Source: Miscanthus floridulus (Eukaryota; Streptophyta; Magnoliopsida; Poales; Poaceae). From it: a stretch of DNA of 64,000 bases. The DNA lies in the NCBI RefSeq assembly GCF_019320115.1, contig NC_089582.1, positions 117,124,637 through 117,188,636 on the forward strand, given 5' to 3'. The position numbers and the translations under genes are program-made. Positions 22,076 through 33,726 of the stretch are shown here, piece after piece. Numbering within the stretch: position 1 is the first letter of the stretch; each line of letters opens with the position of its first letter. The notes under the pieces are model-generated. The model was not told where the DNA came from, did no database searches, and saw nothing but the letters and a program-made list of their open reading frames with translations.

Positions 22076-22399
22076 TGAGATCTCTTCTAGCCATGGTGGC
22101 CATACCTTGGTGGCAGCATCCCTGCCCAGGAGCTGCCTCGATTGCATGAGAAGGTCCAGAGCTCCCTACTCTTCTGCTGAGCATCTATGGGTGCGACGCC
22201 ATTGAGGTACCCATTGCGCTCGCTGGAGTCGAGGGAGCGGAACTGGGCGGGTCCCTTGAGGTACCCGTTGCGCTCGTCGAAGTCGAGGGAGCAGAACTGG
22301 GCGGGGCCCCTGTGGTGGTGGTTTATGTCCAGCGACGTCAGGTGATGTCGTCGAGCGGCCGTAGTAGTATTTGGAGTGGAAGTAGTTAGAAAATGTAAC

Positions 22400-22806
22400 A
22401 ATTGAGTTCATGGGTGAGTCCCCGTGTGAACAATTTTTGTATCAATGAATACATCAGTTCTACTTTTGTGATAGAACCACTATTCATTCCTTGTTTTTTA
22501 TCCTAGCATAACTTTTGTTTTTATCCTTTCTTTTTCGCACCTGCCCGTTAGTTCCATAGCCTGCAGCTTTTAGGAACCTAGGCATGGCCCGCGGGGCTTG
22601 GCTACTCGTAACCATAGGTTGTGGCGGGGTGCGTTCGGTTAGGAGTAAGAACAAAGTCACATAGGGCAATCAAAGGAATGGAATGCACTTCCGTTCGGGG
22701 ACAAAGTTGTTACCATGTGATAGTAAAAAAGAGAGGTAGTATTTAGTATTGTACCCCCATGGAGCCCCTAAGTGACCCAGGCTGAAAGTGTTCGGGCTGG
22801 GGTGCT
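22400..22806. other. Tat-1 spacer downstream of integrase
   Basis: No gene is seen. On the plus strand AATGAATACA at about 22446 resembles a polyadenylation region for the antisense transcript. Confidence 0.35.
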
Positions 22807-23820
22807 TTATAGGAGCAAGTGTTTGACTAAAAAGCGAGCAGAGCGGATGACGGTCGTCTCGCGGGCCTCCTCGAGCAGGTCGACTACGTCTTGCTGAGCC
22901 TCCATGGCTCGGACGCGGTCGAAAGCCTTCACTCTTGGGGCACCATGGTCGAAGTTGGAGGGCAGTACTGCTTCAGCTCCGTAGGCCAGGAAGAAGGGTG
23001 TGAACCCTGTGGATCGGTTTAGGGTCGTTCTCAGGCTCCAGAGGATCGCTGGGACCTCTGCAACCCATCGCCCGGCATACTTGTTGAGTCGATTGAAGAT
23101 GCGTGACTTAAGTCCTTGGAGGACCATGCCATTGGCATGCTCGACCTGTCTGTTAGTACGTAGGTGTCCGACTGAGGCCCAGTCGATTCTGATGCCGTAT
23201 CCATCACTGAAGTCTAGGAACTTCTTCCCGGTGAAGTTAGTCCCGTGGTCAGTGATGATGCAGTTGGGAATGCCAAACCAGTAGATGATGTCGAGGAAGA
23301 ATTTGACTGCCTCTTCTGAGTGGATGTTGGTGATGGGCTTGGCCTCTATCCACTTGGTGAACTTATCGACTGCTACGAGTAGGTGAGTGAAGCCGCCAGG
23401 GCCCTTTTTGAGGGGTCCCACCATGTCGAGGCCCCAGACCGTGAATGGCCAGGTGATGGGGATGGTTTAGAGCTCCTGTGCTAGCAAATGGGTTTGCCGA
23501 GCGTAGAACTAGCATCCTTCACACCTGCAGATGACATCCTTTGCATCTCGTAGCGTGGCGGGCCTGTAAAAACCTTGGCGAAAGGCTTTTTCGACCAGCG
23601 ACCTTAGGGCCACGTGATGTCCACAAATCCTAGCTTGGACCTCGAGGAGGAGCTGCTTCCCCTGGTTGGTGGGGATGCACCTCATGAGCACCCCTAATGG
23701 ACTCCATTTGTAGAGTTCATCACCGAGCGCGACAAAGGTCTTGGCGCGTCGAGCGATCCATTGGGCTTTAGTCCTTTTGGGTGGGAGAACCTCCTTGAGG
23801 AGGTAGGCGAGTAGCGGCAC
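22807..23820 (-). pseudogene. Tat-1 integrase
   Basis: The minus strand reads the integrase zinc-binding part (GHHVALRSLVEKAFRQGFYR followed by CRCEGC, about 23640-23510), a stop just after it at about 23509, then the catalytic core starting MVGPLKKGPGGFTHLLVAVD (23424 onward). The first Asp is in AVDKFTKW, the second in ITDHGTNFTGKK, and the Glu in RQVEHANG, where the family usually has ER. The core is open over 205 codons to 22807. All three acidic residues are present, but upstream stops prevent a polyprotein. Confidence 0.85.
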
Positions 23821-23869
23821 TCGCTAGTCAGTTTGATTAAGTGCCAATACGGCGATGTTGGTGGGTGAC

Positions 23870-24850
23870 ATTGTCATGGAGGTACTAGGATCAAAGCCCC
23901 CAAGCGCTGGCTTGGCATTGGGGTCGGAGCCCCCGGGAGCTGGCTCCACGTCGGGGTGTGTCTAGACCGGACCTTCCAGGATGCAGGCGGATGACTCGTG
24001 GACATCGTTGTTGAAGACCCTGCTTGGGGATGGATCTCGCCTGGCGGCCAATTTTGCAACAAAATCAACGGCATCGTTGTCCTTTTGGGGGATGTGATGT
24101 AGCTCGATCCCCTGGAATTTGTCCTCAAGCTTGTGCACCTCTTGGCAGTATGCTGCCATGAGGGGGCTTTTGTAGGAAAACTCCTTCATGACCTGATCAA
24201 CGACTAGCTCCGAGTCTCCACGAATGTAGAGTCACGTAGCACCAAGCTCGATGGCGATGCACAGTTCGTTGATGAGGGCCTCGTACTCCGTGGCGTTGTT
24301 TGAGGCTGAAAAGTGGAGGCGGATGGCGTAGCGGAGCCTACTCCCATCCGAGGAGATCAGAACCACCCTAGCCCCCGAGCCAAGCGCCATTACGGACCCA
24401 TCGAAGTACATTGTCCAATACTCATGGGTGACGTCCAGGGTCGGTAGCTACACCTCTGTCCATTCAGTGACAAAATCCATGAGAGCCTAAGATTTAATGG
24501 TGGTACGGGGGATGTACCTCATGTCGTGGCCCATGAGTTTGAGTGCCCACTTAGAGATCCGTCCCGCGGCGTCGTGGTTGTGGATGATGTCCCCGAGCGG
24601 GTATGAAGCGACGATCGCGACTTCGTGGTCGGTGAAGTAGTGTAGGAACTTTTGGGTCACCATTAGCATGACGTATAGGAGTTTCTGCACCTAGGGGTAC
24701 CGGACCTTGGGGTCGGTGAGTACTTGGGCTAGACCTTGAGGTGGTGTCCCGGCTCCTCCCTTTCGACGACTAGCGCGGCGCTTACCACATGGTTGCTGGC
24801 CACGATGTAGAGGAGAAGGGGTTCTCCCCGTTTGGGAGCGACGAGCATCG
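23870..24850 (-). pseudogene. Tat-1 RNase H region
   Basis: The minus strand gives two successive parts. The retroviral-type RNase H remnant includes HYFTDHEVAIVASYPLGDI and ISKWALKL. The second, archaeal-type RNase H domain characteristic of Tat elements has MYFDGSVMALGSGARVVLI, NNATEYEALINELCIAIELG, a stop, then IRGDSELVVDQVMKEF (about 24240-24180). Several in-frame stops (for example after TTIKS near 24487) disable it. Confidence 0.7.
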
Positions 24851-25104
24851 GGGCTAACGTCAGGGACGCTTTGAGGCTCTTCAGAGCCTGCTGAGCTTAC
24901 TTAGTCTAGACGAAAGTGTCCATCTTTTTGAGGAGCTTGTAGAGTGGCATCCCCTATTTGTCGAGCTAGGAGTGAATCAGCTTAGGTCAGCCAGACAGCC
25001 GGTGAGCCTTTGCACGCCCTTGACGTTGCGTATGGGGCCCATGTTAGAGATGGCCGTGATTTTTTTGGGGTTGGCCTCGATGCCACGCTCAGACATAATG
25101 TATC

Positions 25105-25788
25105 CTAGCAGCTTCCCCTTTGGAACCCTGAAAACGCATTTTCGGGATTCAGCCTGATGTTGAACGTCGCGGCCAAGTTTGCGATCAGGTCATAAGCTTG
25201 AGCCATTTTGACCACTATGTCATCGACATAGACGACGATCGTTGGTCTCGGCCGCTCGGCTTGATCAAGCTGATTGAGCGGGTCGATTTGGTCGGCGAAA
25301 CATTGCTGCATGCACCTTTGGTAGGTGGCGCAAGCGTTCTTCAAGCCAAAAGGCATAGTTTCGTAATAGTACGAACCATATAGGGTGATGAACAAGGCTG
25401 CAAGCTGATCAAACTCTTTCATCGCGATCTGGTGATAGCTCGAGTAGGCATCCAGAAAGGAGAGGATCTCTCAACCCGAGGTGGAGTGAACTATTTGGTC
25501 TATGCGCGACAAAGAAAAGTGATCCTTTGGACATGCTTTGGTGATGCCAGTATAATCAATGCACATTCTCCACTTCCCGGTCTTCTTTTTAACAAGAATG
25601 GGATTGGCAAGCCAGTCGGAGTGGAATACCTCTCTGATGAATCCAACCGCCAGGAGTTTGGCTATCTCTTCGCCTATGGCCCTGCATCTCTCATCGTCGA
25701 AGCGACGCAGGCGCTGCTTAGCGGGCTTTGAGCCCAGGATGAGGCGGTATGCCCGACATGTCAAAAGGCTGCCATGCGAAGACATCAC
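25105..25788 (-). pseudogene. Tat-1 reverse transcriptase
   Basis: The minus strand shows WLANPILVKKKTGKWRMCID and YTGITKACPKDHF, then a stop after HSTSG (at about 25471), then HQIAMKEFDQLAALFITLYG and the catalytic VVYVDDIVVK (about 25240-25205). The two parts are in the same frame and separated by one stop. The region upstream (26249-25785) is in a different frame, so at least one frameshift also exists. Confidence 0.85.
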
Positions 25789-26249
25789 GATTGGTGTGCA
25801 AGAAGTCGATGAGCTCGCATTCCTATTTGGCCAGGAGCTAGGTCCCGATCCGCACTAATCTTGGTTGGGTTGGTGGGGTCAATTCGCACCACCTTGGTTT
25901 CTTCGAGCGAATAGAAGGCCGTCGAGGGGGTTGGTTTGTTGCAGTCTGGGACTGCTGGGGTCGATGACTCCTCAAGCCATGAAAGCTCAGATGAGTTGAT
26001 GACCGCAGTGGCGAGCTCAAAATGCTCGTGGTCGCATGTGAAGGCTTGCGAGAAGGCGCTGCTCACGGTGATGACGCCGTTCGGTCCCGACATCTTCAGC
26101 TTGAGGTAGGTGTAGTTGGGGATCGCCATGAATTTGGCATAACTTGGCCGCCCCAAGATCACATGGTAGGACCCTAGGAAGTCCACCACTTCGAAGGTGA
26201 GGACCTCCGAGCGAAAGTTGGCTCGGTTGCTAAACATGACGGGCAGATC
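25785..26249 (-). pseudogene. Tat-1 protease/RT linker (downstream of TRIM insertion)
   Basis: The minus strand reads KIDLPVMFSNRANFRSEVLT, then FEVVDFLGSYHVILGRPSYA and NYTYLKLKM, the conserved stretch between protease and RT in Tat elements. The TRIM insertion at 26250 separates it from the protease active-site segment at 27261-27400. Confidence 0.8.
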
Positions 26250-26254
26250 GATCT

Positions 26255-26636
26255 TGTAACATCCTAATGGGCCAAAGTGGGCCCAATCCAATTTCAGTAT
26301 GGATCGGTGTTACTGTAGCAAAGGGAATGGTGGTCAATGTAGCATCCAGACTTCTAGGCTACTGTTCACCCCGAAAATGGGCTGGCCAATTTTGGGGTAC
26401 TGTTCACACGAGTTACTGTAGTACCACGAAAAACATTGTGCAACCATGTTTAGTACCATACCAGAAACTGAGGAATCGCCGGATCGACTTAAATACCAGG
26501 GCCAGGGACGCGTAGTAACCTTCAGTTAACCGTTTTGAACGAAGCGACGACGAAAGTTCAAGCGGGTTGCTACGCGGGTGGGACCACTCCTAGGAAGAGT
26601 GGGCCTGGGCCATGTATGTCGGGACTGGACGTTACA
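26255..26636 (+). repeat. TRIM left LTR
   Basis: TGTAACATCC...GACGTTACA. It contains repeated CTACTGTTCAC/GTACTGTTCAC motifs and a CTTAAATACC TATA-like box near 26488. Confidence 0.9.
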
Positions 26637-26862
26637 TTTGATATCAGAGCCGACTCTCAAGGTTTTATGGGCACATGGGGACAACTGCGTGGGTATGTTG
26701 TGTGCATGTGCGTGGACCCATTGTGGACACGGCATGGCATACACATGCACCGGCATGGGGCCACACAAACGTGTTGAAGAGAGGCGGATCCTGGGGTAAA
26801 TGTCCCAAAAGGGTAAGCTGATCTGGCATTCGACGAGGACGTCAAATCCTTAGGGGGGTGAT

Positions 26863-27255
26863 TGTAACATCCTAATGGGCCAAAGTGGGCCCAATCCAAT
26901 TTCAGTATGGACAGGTGTTACTATAGCAGGGGAATTGCGCTACTGTAGCATCCAGACTTCTAAGCTACTGTTCACAGGTCACTGTTCACCCAAAAGTGGA
27001 CAGGCCAATTTCGGGGTACTGTTCACACGGGTTGCTGTAGCACCGTGAAACACACTGTGCAACCATATTTAGTACCATACTAGAAACTGAGGAATCGTCG
27101 GATCGACTTAAATACCAGGGCCAGGGACGCGTAGTAACCTTCGGTTAACCGTTTTGAACGAAGCGAGGACGAAAGTTCAAGCGGGTTGCTACGCGGGTGG
27201 GGCCACTCCTAGGAAGAGTGGGCCTGGGCCATGTATGTCAGGACTGGACATTACA
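26863..27255 (+). repeat. TRIM right LTR
   Basis: TGTAACATCC...GACATTACA. It is 11 bp longer than the left LTR, mostly from an extra ACTGTTCAC-containing stretch near 26965-26985. Confidence 0.9.
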
Positions 27256-27260
27256 GATCT

Positions 27261-27410
27261 GCCTGAGTGGGTATGCCTACGCTCCTGGGATCACCCCGTG
27301 GAAGGGAGAACCCGCAAGGCGGAGTTCCGACCAGGGGATGCGCATGGCGTCGAGGGTGTCAATGTAGAGGATGTTGAGGCCGCTGCCTTCGTCCCATTAG
27401 CACCTTAGTG
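27261..27410 (-). pseudogene. Tat-1 aspartic protease segment
   Basis: The minus strand reads DEGSGLNILYIDTLDAMRIP, corresponding to the D-G-G-S-G-LN active-site region of Tat proteases with Glu in place of the first Gly. A stop follows in SPFHGVIPGA*. The reading continues on the other side of the TRIM at 26249. Confidence 0.7.
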
Positions 27411-29016
27411 AGGCATTTCTGGCGGATGATGGGGTCGACGACGAGCGGGTAGCGTCCTGGTCTCGCGATGTGGGAGGGATGGTCCCTCTGATCGAAGGTG
27501 ATCGGAGATTCCAACCAGCTAAAGAAGAAGGGGACGGTCGTCTCGGCGGCGCATGCCTCCCTATAGCGCACCTTATGCTGGCGTTTGGTCCAGATGGCAT
27601 TGGATCCACCGAAGATCATGATGCATTCCTTAGGGTCAGGGAAGCCGTCTCTGTCCTTGCCCACCGTGCCTCCTTTCTTGGTTGCTGCTTCTTTGTCGTC
27701 TCCTTCTTTTGGCCTGCCGGCCTATTGGAGGAAACGTTTGAGGAGCTCGCAGTCTTCATAGAGGTGTTTGACGGGGTAGGCGTGGTTGGTGCATGGGCTA
27801 TCCATGAGTTTGTTGAAGTGGTCAGGTAGGCCCTATTAGGGCTACTTGACCATGTGGTCAGTTGCGGCGACCAACGCGGTGCTATCCGGTCGGCACCGGT
27901 CCTTTTTGTTCTTCTTGCCCCTCTACGTGGAGGGCCCTTGTCTTGGTCTACGTGCTTGGCCTTGCCTTTGTCCTAGCCTCCGTTGAAAACTGCTCTGACT
28001 GCCTCCTCACCGGAGGCGTGGTTAGTGGCAACATCGAGCAGGTCGTGGGTGGTACAGGGCTTCAAGCATCTAAGCTTATGGATCAAGGACTCGTAGGTCG
28101 TCCTAGAGAGGAATGCGCTGATGATGTCAGCATCGACGACATCAGGGAGGGAGCTGCATTGTTGGGAGAACCTGCGAATGTAATCCTACAAGGACTCACT
28201 AGGCTCCTGCTGGTAACTCTTAAGGTCCCAGGAGTTTCTAGGGCAGACATACGTCCCCTATAAATTTCCAATGAAGACCCTCTTAAGGTCCACCCAGTCG
28301 CGGATGCTATCGTGCGGGAGGAATTCAAGCCATGCCCGAACATGTTCCCCCACATAGATGAGGAGATACTGAATGATGAAATAGTCATCATCCACCCCTC
28401 CGGCTCAGCAGGCGAGTTAGAAATCTTTGAGCCAAATACCGGGGTTTGTCTCCCCAGTGTACTTGATGTTGTTGGTGGGCGGTCGGAAGCGCTGTGGGAA
28501 TGGTGCTATCCGGATACGCCGGTCAAAGGCCTATGGTCCTAGGCCCTTAGGGCTAGGACTCTGGTCGTCTGGCCAGCGACCATGCCTAGGGCGTGTTTCA
28601 CCGCTCCCCTCATGGTTTGGTTAGGACCCACGTCGCCTGCCCTCATCGCCGCCCGATGGTCGTCAGCATCATGTTGGGCCTGATGTCGGTTGCTGATGAC
28701 GCTACGAGCATCTTGGTGTGGACTGAGCCATCCACATACCGGCAGTCGGTGTGGAGCAGGCGCCAGGTCGGTCCATGGTGCGGCCGCTACCTCCCGAGCC
28801 GCACTTGGCGGCTGTAGCGGCGAGCGGACGGAGCGATCCGTCTGGCGTGTCCCCACTCCCTCGGTAGGGATAGAGGGCACATGTCAAAGTCATGATGCGG
28901 AGCTTTCCACCTGTTGAACGGCAGCGGCTTCTACCAGCACCTAGAGGTTCTGGTAGACCGCCCGCTCCTCGGGATCGACGGGCTCAAACACCGCACAGAA
29001 GCATTGCCATAGCAGC
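27411..29016 (-). pseudogene. Tat-1 gag, C-terminal part
   Basis: Read in pieces on the minus strand, the capsid-like stretch RAWLEFLPHDSIRDWVDLKR lies at about 28335-28275. It is followed by GTYVCPRNSWDLKSYQQ, YIRRFSQQCSSLPDVVDADI and ISAFLSRTTYESLIHKL (about 28120-28080), the retrotransposon gag signature of this lineage. Stops and frameshifts are frequent. The Tekay element splits gag at 29016; its N-terminus continues at 41349. Confidence 0.75.
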
Positions 29017-32000
29017 TGTAACACCTCGGATGTTTAAATATTAAAATCTGGCATGCCATCATATGCATTGCAAAGCATTTAGTCATATTGCAAACTTTGA
29101 TATGCATTCACTAAAACAAGTTTACATTTGTGTTATGATTGTTGAATTGTATTGTTTGACTCAAGTTTAAAATTTGGTTGGATTTGAATTTTCCACAAAA
29201 CCCCGCTTTTCAGCATTTTAACCCTACCCTGAAAATCTATTTCAAAATCTAAGCATATTTTGGGGTTGAGCCTTAAAGCAAAAGTGTAGTGCTTGACATG
29301 TTAAGCAAAGTTTATTTTTGGAGTTTTTCAAGTTGTTTAGAAAAATTTGGAGTAATTTGAAAAGGCATAATTCGTTAATTTTCCCCTTTTTAAATTCAAA
29401 AGTTCATTTCAAAAACTCGACCAAATTAGAAGATGGTTATAAAAGCAAAGTTGTAGAACTTTTGATTTTGAACAACTTTTGTTTTTGGAGATTTTTGAGT
29501 TGTTATGAAAATTTGAGAGTATTTTGTGAATTTTGGTGAATGGCAAACTTGTAATTTCGATGAACAGTGTTCACCACTTGCGCTACACCGCCGGCGAGCT
29601 TCGGCTTGCTTCCAGTCGCGCGCGTGGCCGTCTAGGCATCGCGCTGGCAAGGGAAGTGGTTTTGCCATGGCTTCCTTGAGCTTCCTGGCCATCCTTTATA
29701 ACCAGAGCCATCGCCGTTTGCCCCCGCTCCTTTCCTCTATTTTCCAGTCACCGCCGCCGCAGCTCCGTCGAGCTTTTGCCATCGAACCAGCGCCCACACC
29801 ATCATAGCAAAGCATGTCCCAGCTCCGCTAGTTCCTTGCGCGTCCAGCAAACCCGTCCTTGTGGCTTGTCTTCACCGAAAACTCACGGTGCGCGCTCTTC
29901 TTCCTCGCGGCCGGCAGCGTCCCCGTCGCGAGCGCTTCATCGTGGCCAGAGCTCCACGGTACGCCTCTACCCCTGCTGAGTCTTGCTTCATCTTCGTCAC
30001 GATGCTGTGGTACTCCATGACCCATTGGTTTCTCGTTTTGACCACCACAGCTCCCGAAACATCGCCACCGACGACGACCAGCTCCGCCGTGCTTGCTCGG
30101 AACGTCGACCCACCTCTCCGTTGCTCCTCCGGCCTTGTGCTCTACTTAGTCGTGTTTGGGGTGAGCTACTGATGCTTCCTGAGCCATCCGTTTAAGCTTC
30201 ACAGGTCTCACACCGCTGGCGTAGCGCTGCCGTGCCACCGCGTCCGCCATGGTCGGCGTAGTGCTCAGTTCAGTCCGTAATTGGTCGCGTTAGTGCCATA
30301 GATCGATGCGCTGTGACATAGTGATCATGTTAGTACCCTTGCCGTCACCGTTGGACTCACCGTCGGCGAGAAATCGTCGGTCAGCACCGTCGCACACGTG
30401 GGGTCGGGTTGTCAATGACTCAGCGTTCAAATGGATTTTTCTATTTTCAGATTTGAATGAATAGTGTCTATTTTTGTTATTTTTGTGTAGATTTATTTAG
30501 AGCTCCAAAAATTATGAAATTTTTTGTGTGACTTCTCTGTGATGTAAAGTATTTAAGAAAAATATGAAATAATGTTTTTCAGTAGTTTTTGAATGTGATA
30601 AAAATTGCTCAGTTTATTAATAAATGGATTTCCATGATTTTTCTAGGCTTATTTAATTGTCTAAAAATTATGAAATTTGTTTTGCCACTTAGTTATCATG
30701 TAATGAACATTTACTAAAATTTTGAGCTCAATTAGAATAAGTTGATTTATTTCATAATTCTGAATTAAATAATTAATTCATAAAAGCAAATAGTAACCTT
30801 TAATGATTTAGGTTTTGTTTGTAATTTTGGATTGAGTGATGACCTTGTGTCATTTGTTGATAATGATCCTTGGCAATTGATATATGTGTTATGAAAAAGA
30901 TTTAGTTGTTTGACTTGCAACTGTACCGCAAAGGAAAGTTGTATTCAAATTATTAATTTTTGTATCCATCATCGAGCATCATATTTCATATCCCGCATCA
31001 TGTTAAACATGGCATTATTATTACGTGTAGTGAACGAAGGTGAAAACGTGGTAGTTAATCAAGCTGTTGAGGAGGTTAATCCGTCTGTTGAGGTCGGATC
31101 GAATACTTGTGTAACGTCGCAGGAACCGGACTTTTCCGTCAACGAAGGCAAGCCCCGGATGCATACAACCCTACCTTGTGTTTTACAAATTAATTTCGCT
31201 TTTGCTTTCCATACTGCATTAAGTGATTAGGAGTTAAGTAAAAGCCTAATTGGTGCATTACCACCCTTGTTATTCCATATTTACCCTATTACCAGTTTTA
31301 AACTCGTATATGCCTAGTTTTGCTTAGCTATGCGTAGAACGATGAAAGTCGGGTGACTTCCTGCCACCTGCAAGTTTTAAATGGAACATTGGTTAGTTAT
31401 GTTAGCATGTGATATGGGAATGTGGAGTAATAAATCTAGACCGGGCGGACTCGGTGAGTGTGAGCCACAAGACATGGAGGTCTTATGAGCGGGTTCTTTT
31501 CCCTTGTGTCAATTAAGGTCCGTACCGTTATTGAATTGCATGAGGTGAGACTTTGTAGTACTAACCACATACTCCGGTAAGCCTTAACTTGGTGATTCTA
31601 GTACGAGAATGGCTACTCGCGCACTGGGAGTGGAGAGATGGCGGGAATAGCGTGTACCCACGTGGCCATGGGCTGGAATAATAGAGTACTGTATTCTCGG
31701 GTGGCGCAGACCCGTTCTTATTTTAGAGGATCCGAGGGTAGGTTGGTATTGTAGGTCGGAGACCTGCATATGTCGTGTGGTCTGGAATTCCCAGCTGGGT
31801 TTATAATCGGTTCGAATCGTCGTTGCTCCTCGGTTATGGAGACTCAACTCACCGTTCATCATCGTAGTATTAATAACTGGAACTTGAGAAAGGTTTGCAA
31901 AAGAGATTGATATGAAGTTCATGATCTCATTACGGATCATGTCAGATTCATATGTGGTACTTATAAAGTTTTACCTTTGAATTAAAGAATTTTGTTAAAG

Positions 32001-32577
32001 AGCTTTTACGCAAAAGAACTTTGATTATTGTTAAAGCCATACCTTGAATCCCTGAGCCTGCATTTCTAAGTTTATTAGTTAATATTTCGGTTAAGTCTTG
32101 TTGAGTACTTTAGTACTCAGGGTTCGTTGACCCTGGTTGTAGGTGAGCCTCATGAGCAGATCTGTTTTGGATCGTGCTGCATGACTATCGTTCGTTCTGA
32201 CGATGAGAAGTAAATGTGTGATCCTTGGGCAGGAGGTTTATTTTATGTGTTATGTATATGTTAATTATGCCACTCCACTACTACTATGGTTTGTAATAAT
32301 TATCGAACTTAGTTTGTAAGGTTTGAAACAACTGGTTTGTAAACTATGTTATCGTAAGACTTCTACTATTTTTACTCTGGTGTCGATATTCGAATAAATG
32401 TTGTAATACTGCAATAACTTTGTAACATGATCCTGCTCAGAAATTGTAAATGATTCGGGGTTCCCTGAGGACACCCGACAGTCTTTTTAAGTTCATGGAA
32501 ACATATGCATAGATGTCAATGGTCGTTGGACAGTGACAGGTGCACGTGGGCCCTATAACTTAGGAGGTTCTGCCACA
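29017..32577 (+). repeat. 5' LTR of Tekay element (3561 bp)
   Basis: It runs from TGTAACACCTCGG to TTCTGCCACA. A TATA box TTTATAACC (about 29696) follows a GC-rich stretch, and an AT-rich half follows that. It aligns along its whole length with 37751-41343; the first 160 bp show 6 differences, mostly transitions. Open frames within it (for example 29776-30172) also occur in the 3' LTR and are not genes. Confidence 0.93.
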
Positions 32578-32580
32578 GAA

Positions 32581-32592
32581 TGGTATCAGAGC
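32581..32592 (+). other. Primer-binding site (initiator tRNA-Met)
   Basis: TGGTATCAGAGC lies three bases inside the 5' LTR, the standard priming site for minus-strand synthesis. Confidence 0.92.
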
Positions 32593-32982
32593 GATTGTTA
32601 CAAGGTTTTTGTTGTATTGTTTTATAAAAACTTCAAAATGATTTGGGATGACTAAATTTAATTTGATAATTTGGTCCAAATTGCTTCTGACTTATCTTAT
32701 TTCTTTCTCACCATTCCATATTTGATTAAAAGGGTCTTGTGTGGTGGAGTAGTAATATTACTATGCCCTATATAAAAATAAATGTTATTTATGTGCATTA
32801 TTAACTTTGATGTTTTTGTTCGTAAGAACGATTCATGCATCATGAATAATTCACTCGTTACTTCCTTCACCTCTTAGTCTAGAGTTGAGTAGTGAGTCTG
32901 GTTTGAGGAATGTAATCCATCTTAGCTACTTTTTGGATTTTGATCAAATGGTCTCACTTGGTTTAAATTGGCTTCCTACAGT

Positions 32983-33546
32983 ATGGCTCGTGCCAAGATG
33001 ACACCCCATAAGTCCACTGGACCCAAAGGAGTTCCTCGTCACCAACTTGCCCCTAGGAATGACGGTGCTAGCAGTAGCAGTACTAGGCCTGATCCCCAGG
33101 CAGAAATACTGAGGGTTTCTATAGAGTTAGCATAATCTACTAGAGATAGGGCTTTGGATGTTATACAAATAGGAGAATTATAGGGTCAATTGAGGCATCT
33201 CACCACCGCGCATAGGAACTACGAACGTATGTTGGTTCGTACGGTGGTGGGACGAAATGAGGCTTGGCATAGGGAAAATGTAGCTAGAGCTAGAACTCAT
33301 GAGCTAGAATTCTATGTAGAAGATTTAGAAGAACATAATACTTATCTACATGAGGAAGTTCATAGGCTTAGCAATCTACTAAATCCAAATCATGAGCCTC
33401 AAGCTGATGCCATGGATCCCGGTGTCATCCTTGCCGATGATGACGAATCAGAAGAAGAAGAAGATCCTAAAGAATTAGTTTTGATCGATGAAAGTGATAA
33501 CGAAGGCGGTAATAATTCCGGAATGGATACCGAGCCTGAAGTTTGA
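32983..33546 (+). pseudogene. Extra ORF upstream of Tekay gag (coiled-coil, acidic)
   Basis: From ATG 32983 (MARAKMTPHKSTGPKGVPRH) the frame runs 187 codons to TGA 33544-33546, broken only by TAA 33133-33135 and TAG 33181-33183, both plausible former Gln codons. The middle (about residues 85-125) is rich in Glu, Leu and Arg with coiled-coil character (ELEFYVEDLEEHNTYLHEEV). The end is strongly acidic (DDDESEEEEDPKELV). It precedes gag by 180 bp. I know of no assigned function, and it is not part of the canonical gag-pol set. Confidence 0.6.
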
Positions 33547-33726
33547 AGTAATCATGGAAAAGAGAAGAGTGGTATAATAGTTAGTTATAGTTAAGCTATG
33601 TATCTTTGTTTTGGTACTTAAAGGTTCTGGTTTTTATATTAGTAAACCCTATGTAATGTGTCTGGAGTAAGCTTTTGGTGCAATTCAATAAAGGCTTGTG
33701 AATAAAGTTTGGTTTGTTATGAGCAG

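Larger units (their letters stand above)
26255..27255 (+). mobile_element. TRIM (terminal-repeat retrotransposon in miniature), 1001 bp
   Basis: Two direct LTRs (26255-26636, 382 bp; 26863-27255, 393 bp) begin TGTAACATCCTAATGGGCC and end with TTACA. They flank a 226-bp interior with no coding capacity. Immediately inside the left LTR is TGATATCAGAGCC (26639-26651), a near match to the initiator-Met primer site. Before the right LTR is the purine tract TTAGGGGGGTGAT (26850-26862). The element is bounded by a perfect 5-bp target duplication GATCT (26250-26254 and 27256-27260). The LTRs have diverged visibly. It sits in the Tat-1 protease region, so it inserted after Tat-1 did. Orientation follows LTR-PBS-PPT-LTR on the plus strand. 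Confidence 0.93.

Noticed and set aside
27154..27408. Plus-strand frame crossing the TRIM right LTR into Tat-1
   Set aside because: It spans the TRIM insertion junction and part of it is duplicated in the left LTR; not a gene.
29776..30195. Open frames of 60-100 codons in the GC-rich block of the Tekay 5' LTR
   Set aside because: The same frames recur in the 3' LTR (38510-38929) and in overlapping phases. They are compositional by-products of a promoter-proximal GC-rich block.
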